A stretch of DNA of 64,000 nt from Cyrtodaria siliqua (GCA_037043455.1 JAWPHD010001144.1:124001-188000), one strand, 5' to 3'. Positions 45,768 to 57,925 are shown, counted from the first letter of the stretch. A program made the numbers and translations. The notes: generated by a model from the letters alone, not told the origin.

Positions 45768-47064
45768 TGTTGCCAATATTGATTCCGGTAAGAAACATAG
45801 CTTTAACACATTACCAACTCTAGTACTCAAGAACCGAGGAATAGATTTTGACAGCTGTTTTTGGGAAATATTGGTAGATGCCAGAGTATTAAAGTTATAC
45901 ACATAAATTCACCGAGGTAGACACTGAGCGCTTACATTCAATATCCACGGATTTTTTATTGGTACGGCCAAATATATGATGAGCGGCATAATGCGCGAGT
46001 TGATATTTTTATTGCAAGATCCCAAATCATGCTTTCTTGCGTATATTTTAGGCCACTGAAGACTGAGTTTCAAACAAAATTATTCACTTGACTGTTGTAA
46101 AAAGCATAAGAGAAACTATAAATAACGACACAACAATATTAACTAGTATATACTATACTCATATATTATTTATCGCAGTTTTACTAGTTTTTACCAGTTT
46201 ATTGTATCAAATAACGTAGTCACAGCATAACCTTCAGTATTGATAGTGTCTCTGTCAGTTAAAACTGCCGAAAATGCTAACTCAGTTGCATTTAGAAGTA
46301 AATTCGTTGGCAACACACGCCAAGTTCATACTATCAATAAGGTCCTTGTTGTGCACATGGATACGTATTAGACTGTTCAGCCTGGTTTGCGTCATTGACG
46401 ATTGATTCTTCTTAAGCTACTAAATGACCTTTCGCTAGTTGCGTTTGTTGCGGACAAAACCAACACCAGTTGTAACAGTTTCAGAACTTCGTGAAGCCAT
46501 TTACGCTCGCGCTCGGACATTGACCCGAAGTAGCTCGTGATATCGGCTAGTACAATGCCTTCTGAGCCCAGGTGTTTTTTTTTCTAAAAATTGTCATGAC
46601 TCCCTAGCCTGGTCATTTTGTGAAAAAAAACGCGATAACTGTCTGATTTGTGAAAAAAAAAGGATTGAAAGATTAATTGTTAAAAGCGATATTACTCAAT
46701 ACATGCATACCTATTTTTTGTGGGAGGAGGACACTATAAAACAAATATACAAGTATTCAGCATACTTATGGTACATTTTAGATATCTAATGTAAATGTTT
46801 CCAAAACGATATTGAGGAAGTTAGATGGGGAAATGTTGTTTACCAAAAAAAAGCAACAAATAAAAAAAAAAAAAAGTGTGAAGTAGCCGAACTTCAGCTC
46901 CTGTTATTGAAGGAACAAAAGCCCTGGGGCCCGTATTCATGAAGAAATTTAGTGTAAAATGTAAAATATTACTTTTATCTTAATAACTTTTAAACACATT
47001 TTACGTAAACAATAATAATTTATCAATATCGAGTGCCTACATGCAAAATAAATAAGTAGAAATT
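45768..47064. other. Intergenic, no recognised gene
   Basis: AT-rich, with a poly-A/AAG stretch at 46845-46875. GGGGCCCGTATTCATGAAG at 46925 resembles the end of a dispersed DNA element, but a partner end was not found. Confidence 0.45.
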
Positions 47065-47121
47065 ATTGGTACGGCCAGCCGCACCAATAAAAAGTATTGG
47101 TGCGGCCGTGGCCGTACCGGC
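47065..47121. repeat. GC-rich nested palindrome
   Basis: ATTGGTACGGCCAGCCGCACCAAT at the left pairs with ATTGGTGCGGCCGTGGCCGTACC at the right. Each arm is itself palindromic (ATTGGT...ACCAAT). It stands out in an AT-rich surrounding. Confidence 0.75.
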
Positions 47122-47919
47122 CGATATATCCGAATACGGCCGTGATTGTATAGCGTGTAGATATTGTGTATAGCATACTAAATAAAGTATATAAAATAAG
47201 TTTAGCAATTAAATATCATGGTCCATCCCATTGGACTTGAAATGTTATTCTGTGAAGTATTTAAAAACATTGGTATGATATATGATGTTCTGTTTTCACA
47301 TTTATCATTTGTGATCAAATGTTATTATCAGAGTTATCTGCCATTTAGTTAAAAGAGCAGATTTCATATAAAAACAAAGGACTACCATCCCGAAAATGAA
47401 TGGTAAGGCATTGTTCTGAAAAACGTTTAATGCTTAAATTTATGAAAAATAACAACAGCAAAAGTAATGGATATTAACCATACCATTATCAGTAAACAAC
47501 GAACTAAAGTTTTAAATTTTAAAATTACCTCCCTTTGAATTGAAAAAAGAACACACATAATTTCGGGGCTTATGTAAAATTAAAATAATTTTCTCTGTTT
47601 TCCGAAAATGTCGTTTGAATAAAAGGTCCTGCACTTTCTTCTTTATTTGTTTTACAAATGTCGCTTGAAAAGAATAAGCAGGACCTTCTTTTAAAACTAC
47701 ATTTTCGAAAAAAAATGGATTTTTTTTTTAATTACATGTTGATAAATATACAAACGTACATTTTGAACATGTTTATTACATTTGCATGACCGCTGCGAGA
47801 CATCTGTCCAATGGGATTTACTATATTATTCAATTGTTAAAGGTTTTTTACAGATTATAATGTATGTATGTTTTCTTGTTAATGTTTAGTATTTTTAATA
47901 GTTTTTTATTTTTTATTTT

Positions 47920-48150
47920 TTTATACAATTTAATACTTTAATAGCGTATATTGTTAATATTTAAATGTTTTAATATTGTATATTTGCTCATTTTAAATCT
48001 TTTAATATAATTGTATATTCATCTGCTAATATTTTAATGTTTTAATATTGTATATTGTTAATATTTTAATGTTTTAATATTGTATATTTTTAATATTTAA
48101 TGTTTTAATATTCTCGTATATTGTTAATATTTTAATATTTTGTTAATATG
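47920..48150. repeat. AT-rich tandem repeat
   Basis: Units of about 38-42 bp built from TAATATTTTAATGTTTTAAT and ATTGTATATTGT recur about five times. Confidence 0.75.
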
Positions 48151-49861
48151 TTCTTGTTTTAAAGTGGCTTGCCTCAAGAGTGTGTTTAAACATTAAATAT
48201 TCTTTTTGAAAGTAACATTCACGTGTAAACGTTTAATTATATATTCTTGTCAAACACATAGTCAAAGAATAGGAAATATTAATTTTGATTCTTGTTTGCG
48301 GCACGCCTCTTTAACGTTTAGTAAACCAAATTTGTAAAAAGAAATGTATACTCAAGATGTTGGGTCATTTTGGCAATAAGTTGTTCCATATCTACGTAAC
48401 GGAGAACGTATTGCCCTTGACAGATTCGAAACAGATGATTTTGATTTGTTTACGAAACATAATTACATAATGTCTGATTGGATTTTCACCAACATTTGGT
48501 TAAAGGTTTTGTTTCATTAAGATCTTGGACTATTTGATAATGAGCGGAACGGATGTACGCGTTACAATACTAATTGCGAATCAATAAGTAACACAAAATG
48601 CATTTAAGCTTGTTTTCGCAATATCTTTGGCAAATTCTCGTATAATAAAGATTTTGTTGGAGAAACATTGAACCTCTGATCTTCTCGAAACAAGTGCATC
48701 GAGTGTAACGTACATTTAAACTCAGTCAGTGAGCATTAGGAGGTATGCTTTTCCAAAAAAATAAAAATAATCAATAAAAAAATCAGTGTCCGTCTTGTTT
48801 GAATTAAATTTACATAATTGACGTTTCAATAATCATTAAAGTAGTTAAATTGTACAACATACGTACACCGTTTCTAAACAAACTGACGATAAGCTATATA
48901 TATATAACTTACCTATTTTGAGAATATATATAACTTAACTATTTTGAGATTCCAGATGCTATAGACACAATATAAACGGTTAAAACTGGAACGTCGAATT
49001 AAGTTAACAACTCATTATTCAATCACGGGTATTTTAAGAATCCATGAATAAACATTTACCTTTAATCGGCATATATACATTATTATATGACCTGAACACC
49101 TGGATAGAGTTTTGATACACGGTTTTGTAGTGTAATTTGGCGGGTTATTTCTTCAATCTCAGCTATCAGCTTTGTTTTACAGTTAACACGTCACATTGAA
49201 CGTTTACCATGTAATTATATAGTGTGTAGATAGTGTGTAAAGTATGGGTTTACTTGTTAAAGTTTAATTTGTTCTCTCTTTTTTATACTTGTTAATACTT
49301 TAATATGTTCATAGTGTACATTGTGTTACGTAATGTTTGAGTATTGTTTATTGTTAACATGGGACTTGCCTCCAGAATGGGTCTAAAATGAAACGCTCGT
49401 TGATAATGTTAAAATGGTATTGTACAATAGAAGATATGATTTATACAAGATTAATATGTTATATTTTACACGCTAATCTTTCTAAACGTAACATTGATCA
49501 AAACACGTGAAATTAAAATAAGACTTTCAACATTCTCGAAACTGTACAGTTCGGGTACATTAAGCACGCTGACGATTTGCATCTAATTTATGTCCATTTG
49601 TGTTACGTTACGTCAGTATTTATTGTTAAGTCCACAATTAATGCACAGTTTCGTGGATTTTCGCGCTTTGTTAACATTAGTTAAATACATACTCAAAATC
49701 TAGTAAAGAATAGTTTTGAAAACAAAGCTGGAGGCAGGCATCCTTAAATTTCGATATTACTATGATTTCAACTTAAAATACAACAATGTATCTAAGTTTT
49801 ATTGCTTGTAGTTCTACGTTTACTTCAATAAATGTATCAGACTGTTACCAAACTTCTTAAC
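48151..49861. other. Intergenic, no recognised feature
   Basis: AT-rich sequence with no open frame of note. Confidence 0.5.
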
Positions 49862-50003
49862 TTTTTACTCATTTGACCTTTGACCTCTAAGTGTGATGTT
49901 GATCTTCGAGGTAAGGACACGACTCTATATGGATGAGATACGATTTTTACTCATTTGACCTTTGACCTCTAAGTGTGATCTTGGTCTTGGAGGTAAGGAC
50001 ATG
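49862..50003. repeat. 82-bp tandem duplication
   Basis: TTTTTACTCATTTGACCTTT, GACCTCTAAGTGTGAT and GAGGTAAGGACA occur at 49862 and again at 49944 with a few substitutions. Confidence 0.85.
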
Positions 50004-50489
50004 GTTCTTGTACACATCTCCTCATTAGATATATTCGACTGGTTTCTTTTCTTTGAGTAAATTTAAACTGCGCAATGGGAAAATATTATTTGCCGAAACA
50101 GAACCAGTCGAATATAATAATGGCGGAACGATCTCTGTTTAATTCAGGTTTGTGAACTGTATTTGTAGAATAGACAGCGAAAATTAAAGGAAACACAAAC
50201 TAGCCATTTTAGCGACTGTTATATACGAAAATAGTGAAGATGATAGTGAAATCGATATCTCTGAAGTCGAAGATATTGTTACGGTTTCATATTAAAACAA
50301 AACAAATGTTGAAGGTAACTGTCAGTTTTTACGTCAATTCTGATTCTGCAGAATATCCCCATCCTTCTATAATATGAAGATCATAGACTCAGGGTAGTCA
50401 GGTTTTAATGACCTGTCTGACACTTCTATAACAACCGATATAATATCCTGTGCGTTGACCATCATCCTCTAATTCTCAATTTTGTAATC

Positions 50490-50627
50490 CCCTTTACCAG
50501 TACAAAATACCATCAAAGTTCTTTCTTTTCAAGAACAATACAATACTGGAATGAACTACCGCTTAATACCAACGAGAGTCTTAACCTTAATTTGTTCAAA
50601 TCTAGGCTCCCTCCGCCCTTTTCCTAA
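50490..50627 (+). pseudogene. Non-LTR retrotransposon: C-terminal end of ORF2
   Basis: The frame PFTSTKYHQSSFFSRTIQYW, then NELPLNTNESLNLNLFKSRL, stops at 50625. This is the ending of many LINE reverse-transcriptase proteins, where 'SFFPRTI..WN.LP' is followed by 'L..FK..L'. The RT core is absent, so only the 3' end was inserted (5' truncation). The next 170 bp is probably its 3'UTR. A short acidic open stretch near 50207-50295 upstream has no clear identity. Confidence 0.7.
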
Positions 50628-50934
50628 TAGATACAGAGCGTTTACTGTTTTTAACCTGCATATTTTATATTTTAATAATTGTCTCAATGTGACCTTGGCT
50701 TGCGCCTCCCTATGATCTTCTACATGAAGGGTGGGAGTATCTTGCAGATTCAGATGTGCTGGATGGTTTATATGATCACCAACATTTCCTGGGTTATAAA
50801 CCAGTATCAAAACCCTCCTTTAAGTAATTAAGTGAACTAACTAATTTAGTCTCAATATACGTGTGTGTCTATTTGAAGCAGTGAACTCATTGCTCAATTT
50901 CATAGTGTTACCACACCGTTGTACGATGCCCAAA

Positions 50935-51805
50935 CAACTATACGGCCGATCTACAACACATGGATACGGTCAATGTAAAAGAGAGATATACGGCCAATAT
51001 ACATCGCATAGACTCGACCAATATATAACACAGAGATACGGCCAATATACATGATATACAGCACAGATATACGGCCAATATACAGTAGAGAAATACGGCA
51101 AATATACAACACAGATTTACGGCCAATATACACCACAGATATACGGCCAATATACAACACATACATACGGCCAATATACAACATAGATATACGGCCAATA
51201 TACAACACAGATTTACCGCCAATATACACCCGGATATACGGCCAATATACAACACATACATACGGCCAATATACAACACAGATATACGGCCAATATACAA
51301 CACATACACACGGCCAATATACAATACAGATATACGGTCAATATATAACACAGAGATACCGCCAATAAACAACACAGAGATACGGCCAATATATACAACA
51401 CAGATATATGGCCAATACACAACACAGATATACGGTCAGTATACAGCAAGAGATGCGGCCAGTATACACAGATATACGACCAACGCAGAGATACGGCCAA
51501 TATACAACGCAGAGATAGGGCCACTATACAACACATTTATACGGCCAATATACAACACATACATACGTTCAATATACAACACAGATATACGGTCAATATA
51601 CAACACAGAGATACGGCCAATATACCACACAGATAAAAGGCCAATATACAACACAGACATACGGCCAATATACAACACAGAGATACGGCCAATATACAAC
51701 ACAGATATACGGCCAATATACAACACAGAGATACGGCCAATATATGACAGACATACGGCCAATATACAACCCATATACAACACAGAGATATGGCCAATAA
51801 TCATG
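50935..51805. repeat. 24-bp minisatellite, about 36 units
   Basis: The unit is ACAGATATACGGCCAATATACAAC with variants. The 24-bp period (8 codons) gives open frames on both strands (IYGQYTTQ on plus, VLYIGRIS or CCILAVYL on minus). It sits directly downstream of the LINE tail. The frames come from the period and show no other sign of coding. Confidence 0.92.
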
Positions 51806-52384
51806 TAATTATAATTATAATAATTATATTTTTCATGGCAGATTGTTGATTCCATGCCCTTTTACCCAGATATTCCATAACCGTAACGTACTAACCTCCC
51901 TTGTGTGTGTATATTATGTTCTATTTATAGAATCTGGGAAATACCCCATGATAAAACGAAAGCTGTAAATTCTCCAGTTAGTGTGGTGTTTAATATTGGG
52001 TCTAAATAAAGTAAGTATTTTTATAGAAAATATTTAAATTTAACAATATCATTATGCAGATATTTACATTATTGTTGACGTGTCATTTAATTGTTATATC
52101 AGTATGTGTTGGCTTTCTTTTAATACTGATCGAATGAAATCGTCATGGTGATGGTAAACACAAACCACAACACAGAGAGAAGTTTACATATTGCGATATT
52201 TGACGTATTGACAGCCATGTTTGTGAGATAGTTTAAACCTAAGCGAGAACAAAAGGAGCGAGAACAAAACCTTTTGTTCAACCGTTTAAAAAGTTTTAAT
52301 TAGGTCTAATATTTACTATTATTATATAACCTATAAATAGACGCGTTTTCATTGGCTAAAAAGTAATTTTTTAGAAAAAATATC
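51806..52384. other. Intergenic, no recognised feature
   Basis: AT-rich sequence with no supported gene. Confidence 0.5.
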
Positions 52385-52480
52385 TAGCGATATTGACCTG
52401 TTTTTTTGATATTGACCTGTTTTTTTGATATTGACCTGTTTTATATAATTGTTTTTTTGATATTGACCGGTTTTATATAA
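52385..52480. repeat. Short tandem repeat 'GATATTGACCTGTTTTTTT'
   Basis: Four imperfect units of 18-30 bp. Confidence 0.85.
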
Positions 52481-52510
52481 TTGTAAATTGAGGGTTATAT
52501 AATAAAACAG

Positions 52511-52644
52511 TTATGGACTTTTCAGCTGTTATACATGATGTTGATATGTACCAAAAAATCATTATTGACCTCGGCTATCGCCTCGGTCAATAATGATTTT
52601 TTTGGTGCATATCACATCATGTATAACAGCTGAAAAGTCCATAA
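52511..52644. mobile_element. Foldback element with about 60-bp arms
   Basis: TTATGGACTTTTCAGCTGTT, ATACATGATGT and ACCAAAAAATCATTATTGAC are followed, after the loop CTCGGCTATCGCCTCGG, by the inverted counterpart ending in AACAGCTGAAAAGTCCATAA. The loop side is also self-complementary. Arms differ by only a few bases. Confidence 0.88.
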
Positions 52645-52734
52645 TTGTATAATATTTAATGGAAAACGAGGCTTAAAAGAAGTCGACACAAAATTCTGTT
52701 TCAAACTCTCTGATACTATTAATACTTATTTTGC

Positions 52735-53438
52735 TGCTGCTCTACAGAGTTGCTATCTACTACTACTACCACTACTCTGCTGCTTCTGCTGCTGCTGTTG
52801 TTGCTACTACTACTACTACTACTGCTACTACTTTACTACAACTACTGCTACTACTACTACTACTACTACTATTACTCCTACTAATACTAATACTGCTACT
52901 ACTTCTTCTATTATCGATACTACTACTACTACTATTACTACTGCTACTGCTGCTGCTACTACTACTACTACTATTTCTGCTACTCCTACTACTACCACTA
53001 CTACTACTGCTACTTTCTATGTTTGATACTACTACAACTGCTGCTACTACTACTACTACTACTATTACTACTACTATTACTACTACTACATCTGCTATCA
53101 CTACTTCTGCTACTCCTACTACTACTACTACTGCTACTGCTGCTGCTACTACTACTACTATTACTGCTACTAGTATTGCTACTACTGAACTGGTACTATT
53201 ACTACTTTTTCTTCTTCTGTTATTGATACCACTATTACTACTACTACTGCTGCTGCTGCAACTACTACTACAACTACTATTACTATTATTACTACTACTA
53301 CTACTACTACTATTTCTGCTATTTTTATTACTTCTAATACTACTAATACTAATAATAACACTTCTACTACTACTACTACAATTACTATTTCTAATACACT
53401 ATTACTACTACTACTACTACTGCTACTCTTAAATATTC
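52735..53438. repeat. Imperfect (CTA/CTG)n trinucleotide array
   Basis: About 700 bp of ACT/ACTG steps with point changes. All three plus frames read as poly-Leu, poly-Thr or poly-Tyr, so the open frames are meaningless. Confidence 0.95.
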
Positions 53439-53448
53439 ATGCTGTTTT

Positions 53449-53750
53449 AGCTCTAATGGTCGAAGACCGGTAGAGCTTATGGGATGGCGAGTTGTCCGTC
53501 GTCCGTCGATCCGGCAACGTTTGCCTGGTTAACACGATAGAGCCTTCATATCCCACCTTTTCCCCCCAAAAACTTGAACAGATTGTTATCAATGAAAGAT
53601 CGGACGAGTTCGAAAGCCAGACAGATCTTACATGTAACACATGGTCCTGACATTCTGATTTTCTTAAATATATAATATTTTGCCTCATGAACACGATACT
53701 TCATTTTTCTCCGATCGTTTCCAAAATTGGCACGATTATATATAAACATT
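53449..53750 (+). repeat. Head-hairpin repeat with 'AACACGATAGAGCCTTCAT' unit
   Basis: AGCTCTAATGGTCGAAGACC closes with GGTAGAGCT (stem ends at 53477), then TTATGGGATGGCGAGTTGTC, CGTCGTCCGTC and one internal unit (GTTAACACGATAGAGCC, TTATCAATGAAAG.TCGGACGA). Same family as 36605-36944. Confidence 0.7.
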
Positions 53751-53754
53751 ATTA

Positions 53755-53886
53755 GTTATTAGGATTCTTGACAGGGGACATGGGCTCACATTCCCTGCCT
53801 GGAAATTATATTCGTTAGGCGATGGGGAATATATATTTCCAGGCAGGGAATGTGAGCCCATGTTCCCTGTCAAGAATCCTAATAAC
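53755..53886. mobile_element. Foldback element with 52-bp arms, one mismatch
   Basis: GTTATTAGGATTCTTGACAG, GGGACATGGGCTCACATTCC and CTGCCTGGAAAT at the left are repeated inverted at 53835-53886 with a single difference (CC against TC). A 28-bp loop separates the arms. Confidence 0.92.
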
Positions 53887-54365
53887 GAATTTGTCATACT
53901 TCAAAGTTTTAACCATTTATTTCAGAAAAAAAAGCCAAAAACACGATTTCATTTATATTGCACCAATTTCCCCGTAACGTGCCTCTAAATAGACGTTGTT
54001 TACTTTCGTGATGTCATCGCTCTAACGTCGTTAAATTTGGCGGATTTTTTAATAAAATAAACGTATTTTGTCACTATGTTAATGTTTTATTATCTGTAAA
54101 ATTGCCAAAACAAATACACTTACGATTATTTCAGACTTTTACTCACAATGGAAAGCGCAGAAAAGCGATAGGAAGGAAACAATCGGCGGTTTCCAAAACG
54201 AATCGACAACGTTAACGTCGCCATTTTGTTTTTGTGTATTTGAGTAATGGCGTACCTACGGGGAATTCGTCCTATGTTCACGTCTCGAGACGTAGACATG
54301 GGCTCATGTCTACGGCGCATTGACCAATGAAATCCTGAGAATTTTCTTTGCAGTATGACAAGTCT
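53887..54365. other. Intergenic; short palindrome only
   Basis: TAGACATGGGCTCATGTCTA at about 54293 is a small palindrome. It shares ACATGGGCTCA with the arm of the foldback at 53755. No gene is seen. Confidence 0.5.
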
Positions 54366-54665
54366 ATTTAATGTTAACCATATATATTTATGTATGTGTG
54401 CTACACCATATATATTTATGTATGTATGTTACAATATATATATTTATGTTACATCATATATATTTATATTACAATGTTACAACATATATATTTATGCTAC
54501 AACATATATATTTCTCTGACATAATATGCAACATAAATATGTATTCTTAAACATATATATTTCTCTGACACAATATACAACATCTGTAGTTATGCTACAA
54601 CATATTTCACTGACACAATATATAACATAAGCATTTATGCTACAACATATATATTTCTCTGACAC
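54366..54665. repeat. AT-rich tandem repeat
   Basis: Recurring ATATATATTTATG(C/T)TACAACA and ATATATATTTCTCTGACACA blocks, about eight in total. Confidence 0.85.
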
Positions 54666-54679
54666 ATAATAGTCACGTA

Positions 54680-54868
54680 TGGCATCTCATAGATAAGACC
54701 TTCATCTTGTATTTGATCTTTATCAACGTTGACCAGCTCGTATCGGACAAGTTCGAAAATTCAGCTACTAAAAATCGTTCTCTGGAGCTGGTGTAAAGCA
54801 CAAAAGATCGAACCAGTAACACTGGAGAAATGGCTCTTGATTCAGAGAAATATGCTATTCTATTTTTT
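54680..54868 (+). repeat. Fragment of the 'GGCCCTTGAT' repeat family
   Basis: It contains GGACAAGTTCGAAAATTCAG, GAACCAGTAACACTGGAGAA and TGGCTCTTGATTCAGAGAAA, as in the units at 36720-36830 and 56290-56480. It is interrupted at its right side by the next element. Confidence 0.6.
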
Positions 54869-54875
54869 CCTCGTT

Positions 54876-55705
54876 AGCTCTACTGATCAGAGATCAGCAG
54901 AGCTTATGCCGTGGTGCGGTGTCCGTCGTCCGTCTGTCTGTCCGTCTGTCCGTAAACTTTTTTTGTAGCGACTACTCCTCTGAAACTACTGAATGGATTT
55001 TCATGAAACTTTACAGAAATGTTGCCCATGAAGTCTAGTTGATCCTAGCAAAAAATCATGTTGATGTAAAATCCAAGATGGCCGCTAAATCTTAAAATAG
55101 ATTTTTAAAAAACTATTTTGTAGCGACTACTTCTTGAAAACTCTAAGTGATATTGATATGGGACTTTTTTTAAAATGATCAGCATGACATGATGTTGGTT
55201 CTTGTCGAAAATAGTTTTGATTCGATATTAAACATGGCTGTCAGCGGCCATCTTTGTTTACATAGAGTTATCTAGTAAAAACTTGTAGCGACTACTCCTC
55301 TGAAACTACTTGACGGATGTTCATGAAACTTCACAGGAATGTTGCTCTTGATGTCTAATTGATCCTAGCTACATTTCAGGTCTGTCGGATATTCAAGATG
55401 GCCGCCACGGCTAAAAATTGATTTTCAAAATACAAGTTTGTAGTGACTACTTCTTGAAAACTATAGGTGATATTGATATGGGACTTTTTCTAAAATGATC
55501 AGTATGACGTGATGTTGATCCCTGTCAAAAATTATTTTGATTTGACGTTAAACATGGCCGCCAGCGGCCATCTTTGTTTACATAGAGTTATATAATGAAA
55601 CCTTGTAGCGACTACTCCTCTGAAACTACTTTACGGATTTTCATGAAACTTCACAGGAATGCTGATCTAGCTATCAAAAACCTATCAGTAGACTTCAAGG
55701 TCATT
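54876..55705 (+). mobile_element. Tandem-repeat element with TIR AGCTCTACTGAT, copy 2
   Basis: Starts with the same head hairpin as 21782 (AGCTCTACTGATCAGAGATC) and GTCCGTCTGTCTGTCC. It then carries about two of the 320-bp units and ends CAAAAACCTATCAGTAGACT. It is a shorter, closely related copy of the 21782-23250 element. Confidence 0.75.
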
Positions 55706-56160
55706 GACCTCTTGTTGTTAAAATGCAAGCTTAGGTCACAATACGGAACTCTATTCTATTTTAATAAAACTGAAAAAAACTCATTCAAGCCGATATCAAC
55801 TATGAGTTATTTCCCTTGGTGCAGGAAAATCTAGCAAATCGACGAAATGTAACCTGGGGTAAAATCTGGCCCAAGTCTTGGGGTCCAACATTTGTATATA
55901 GTGGTTTAAATAAAAAGTAAACACTTTAAATAATAATCTGTTGTTATTTTGTTATTCTTTTACTTACAATACTTAATTTCTTGATAGTTAAAATCTAACA
56001 AATCCACATAATTTGTTAAATTGGGGTTAAATTTGGCCCAATCCTGAAGGTCCAACGTTTGTATATAGTGGTACTTAAAGAAAAAACTCTTTAAAAAGTA
56101 TTTTTGTTGGATTAAGGTTAAGTGTTGTTGCTGTTGTTGTTTTTGTTTTCGGGTTTATGG
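55706..56160. repeat. Decayed 'GGGGTAAAATCTGGCCCAA' repeats
   Basis: GGCCCAAGTCTTGGGGTCCAAC, then ATTTGTATATAGTGGT at 55870, recurs as GGCCCAATCCTGAAGGTCCA, ACGTTTGTATATAGTGGTAC at 56034. No gene. Confidence 0.6.
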
Positions 56161-56164
56161 TTAG

Positions 56165-56830
56165 ATTTTAGCTCAACTGGCCGATTAGTATTTTGGCCCT
56201 TGATATATTAAAACATGCTATATGTTACTTTTTAAATATGTAACTAATTAACATTTCATTTGATCTTTGCTAAACTTGTTCAAAAATATAATAACAATAA
56301 AAGCTCGGACAAGTGTTGAAACCAGCCACCTGGCACCCAACCCTCCCTCACATACGAACACATACACATATGTTTAAATATTTTTTTTTAATGAAATTAT
56401 CTCGGCCAGAAAAGAAAATGGGACAAGCAAAAACTACCCATATCAGACTAAAAACAGCAGAGTTGGCGCACTTGATTAATTGAAAAAATTCTATATCTTG
56501 CTTTGTAACGTTAGCTACTTCTTTATCTTCCATCTGATATTTAACAAACTTGTTCAGAGTGTTAATAATATTAAAAGCTTGGTCACGTTTGAAAACCAGC
56601 AACCTGACTCTCATGCATCCCTCATTTCACCCTCAATCTCACCCACAACCCCAAATTGAGCTAAATTCATAAACTAGCCATATCAGACTAAACAGAGCAG
56701 TGTTTAAATTATATCGTTTTATACCATCAAATTTGTCAGAAGATGTTTATCAGTGAGATTGATATTCCTTACGGACACCATGGAGCCAGTAGAGCCGTAC
56801 AGGTCCTCTTGTTTAATTAGTATAACCTTC
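56165..56830. repeat. Decayed 'AGCTC..GGCC' and 'AAACCAGC' tandem repeats
   Basis: It begins AGCTCAACTGGCCGATTAGT. Units with 'AAGCTCGG(A)CAAGTGTTGAAACCAGCC' and 'CCATATCAGACTAAA.ACAGCAGAG' occur at 56300-56470 and 56570-56705, with CCATGGAGCCAGTAGAGC at 56780. Confidence 0.6.
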
Positions 56831-57199
56831 ACGGCCAGTTTGCAGTTTTCTTCGGTATATAATGAAACAAATGTGCTGATGAGAAAGATTGTAGCCACTA
56901 ACATATATCCCGTGGCTAAAAATACATCAACGGCTAAGTAGTCATTTGACGTATCATATAGCTGTGTCTTTGATGTTTCTCTGCCTAATTCTGGTCATGA
57001 CTTGTTTGGAAAATTACATAAAAGCGACAAAGGAATTCAGAGTAGTTATTTATATTTGGTATTCCAGGAGACTAATTAATTTATACACCTATTGACCCAA
57101 GTTTCTGAAAACTATAAACTAAGTATTACTATCAAGTAACAAGCTCTACTTGTAACAAAATAGAAACAAGTGCAAGAATAACTGCAGGCATTAAACTCT

Positions 57200-57560
57200 T
57201 ACTGGAGAAAGTTGCAATGTCCACACACCCGTAGTAGCATCAGCAGTAGAATACTCGGCGTGTGGTTATATATTGTAGAAAAAACAAAAACAGAAGCAAA
57301 ATAAACATCAAGAGACTAACATAAGTAGTAGGAGCAAAGGCAACAGAAAATGCGCCAGTACTAAAATAACCAGCAGGATCAGCAGTGGAGTGGAAAAAGT
57401 TACAAAGTCCACACATCCATAGTAGCATCAGCAGTAAAATACTCGGCGTGTATTTATATATTGTAGAAAAAAACAGAAACTAAAGCAAAAGAAACTGCAT
57501 CAAAAGACTAACATAATTAGTAGGAGCAAAGGCAACAGAAATAGCGCCGGTACTAAAATT
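57200..57560. repeat. Tandem duplication with period of about 187 bp
   Basis: TCCACACA.CC.TAGTAGCATCAGCAGTA, TACTCGGCGTGT and AGTAGGAGCAAAGGCAACAG occur in both halves in the same order. Confidence 0.85.
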
Positions 57561-57599
57561 GCCAGCAGCAACAGCAATGATAGCTTGCCAGCAGTAGTA

Positions 57600-57726
57600 A
57601 GTAGTGACAGTAATGGTAGCAGTTGTAGATGAAGTAGTAAATAGAAACAGTAACAAAAACAACAACAATAATAGTAGTAGTAGTAGTAGTAGTAGTAGCA
57701 GCAGCAGAAGCAGCAGCAGCAACAGC

Positions 57727-57763
<37 letters not shown>

Positions 57764-57925
57764 TTAAATACTGGCAGTAGTGGAAGCGGTTGTAGAAGTA
57801 GTAGTAGTATCAAAAGCAGCAGCAGTTGTAGGAGTAGCAGCAGCAGTCGTAGTAGTAGTAATAGTAATAGTAGTAGGTAGTAGTAGTAATAGTAGCAGTA
57901 GCCAAAAGTAGTAGTAGTAGGATAA
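57600..57925. repeat. Imperfect (GTA/GCA)n trinucleotide array
   Basis: GTAGTAGTAG and GCAGCAGCAG steps. This is the reverse complement of the type at 52735-53438, in opposite orientation, about 4.5 kb away. Confidence 0.95.

Noticed and set aside
50938..51855. Several overlapping open frames on both strands (IYGQYTTQ, VLYIGRIS repeats)
   Set aside because: By-products of the 24-bp minisatellite period.
52731..53432. 233-codon Leu/Thr-rich open frame
   Set aside because: Trinucleotide array. All frames are open for trivial reasons.
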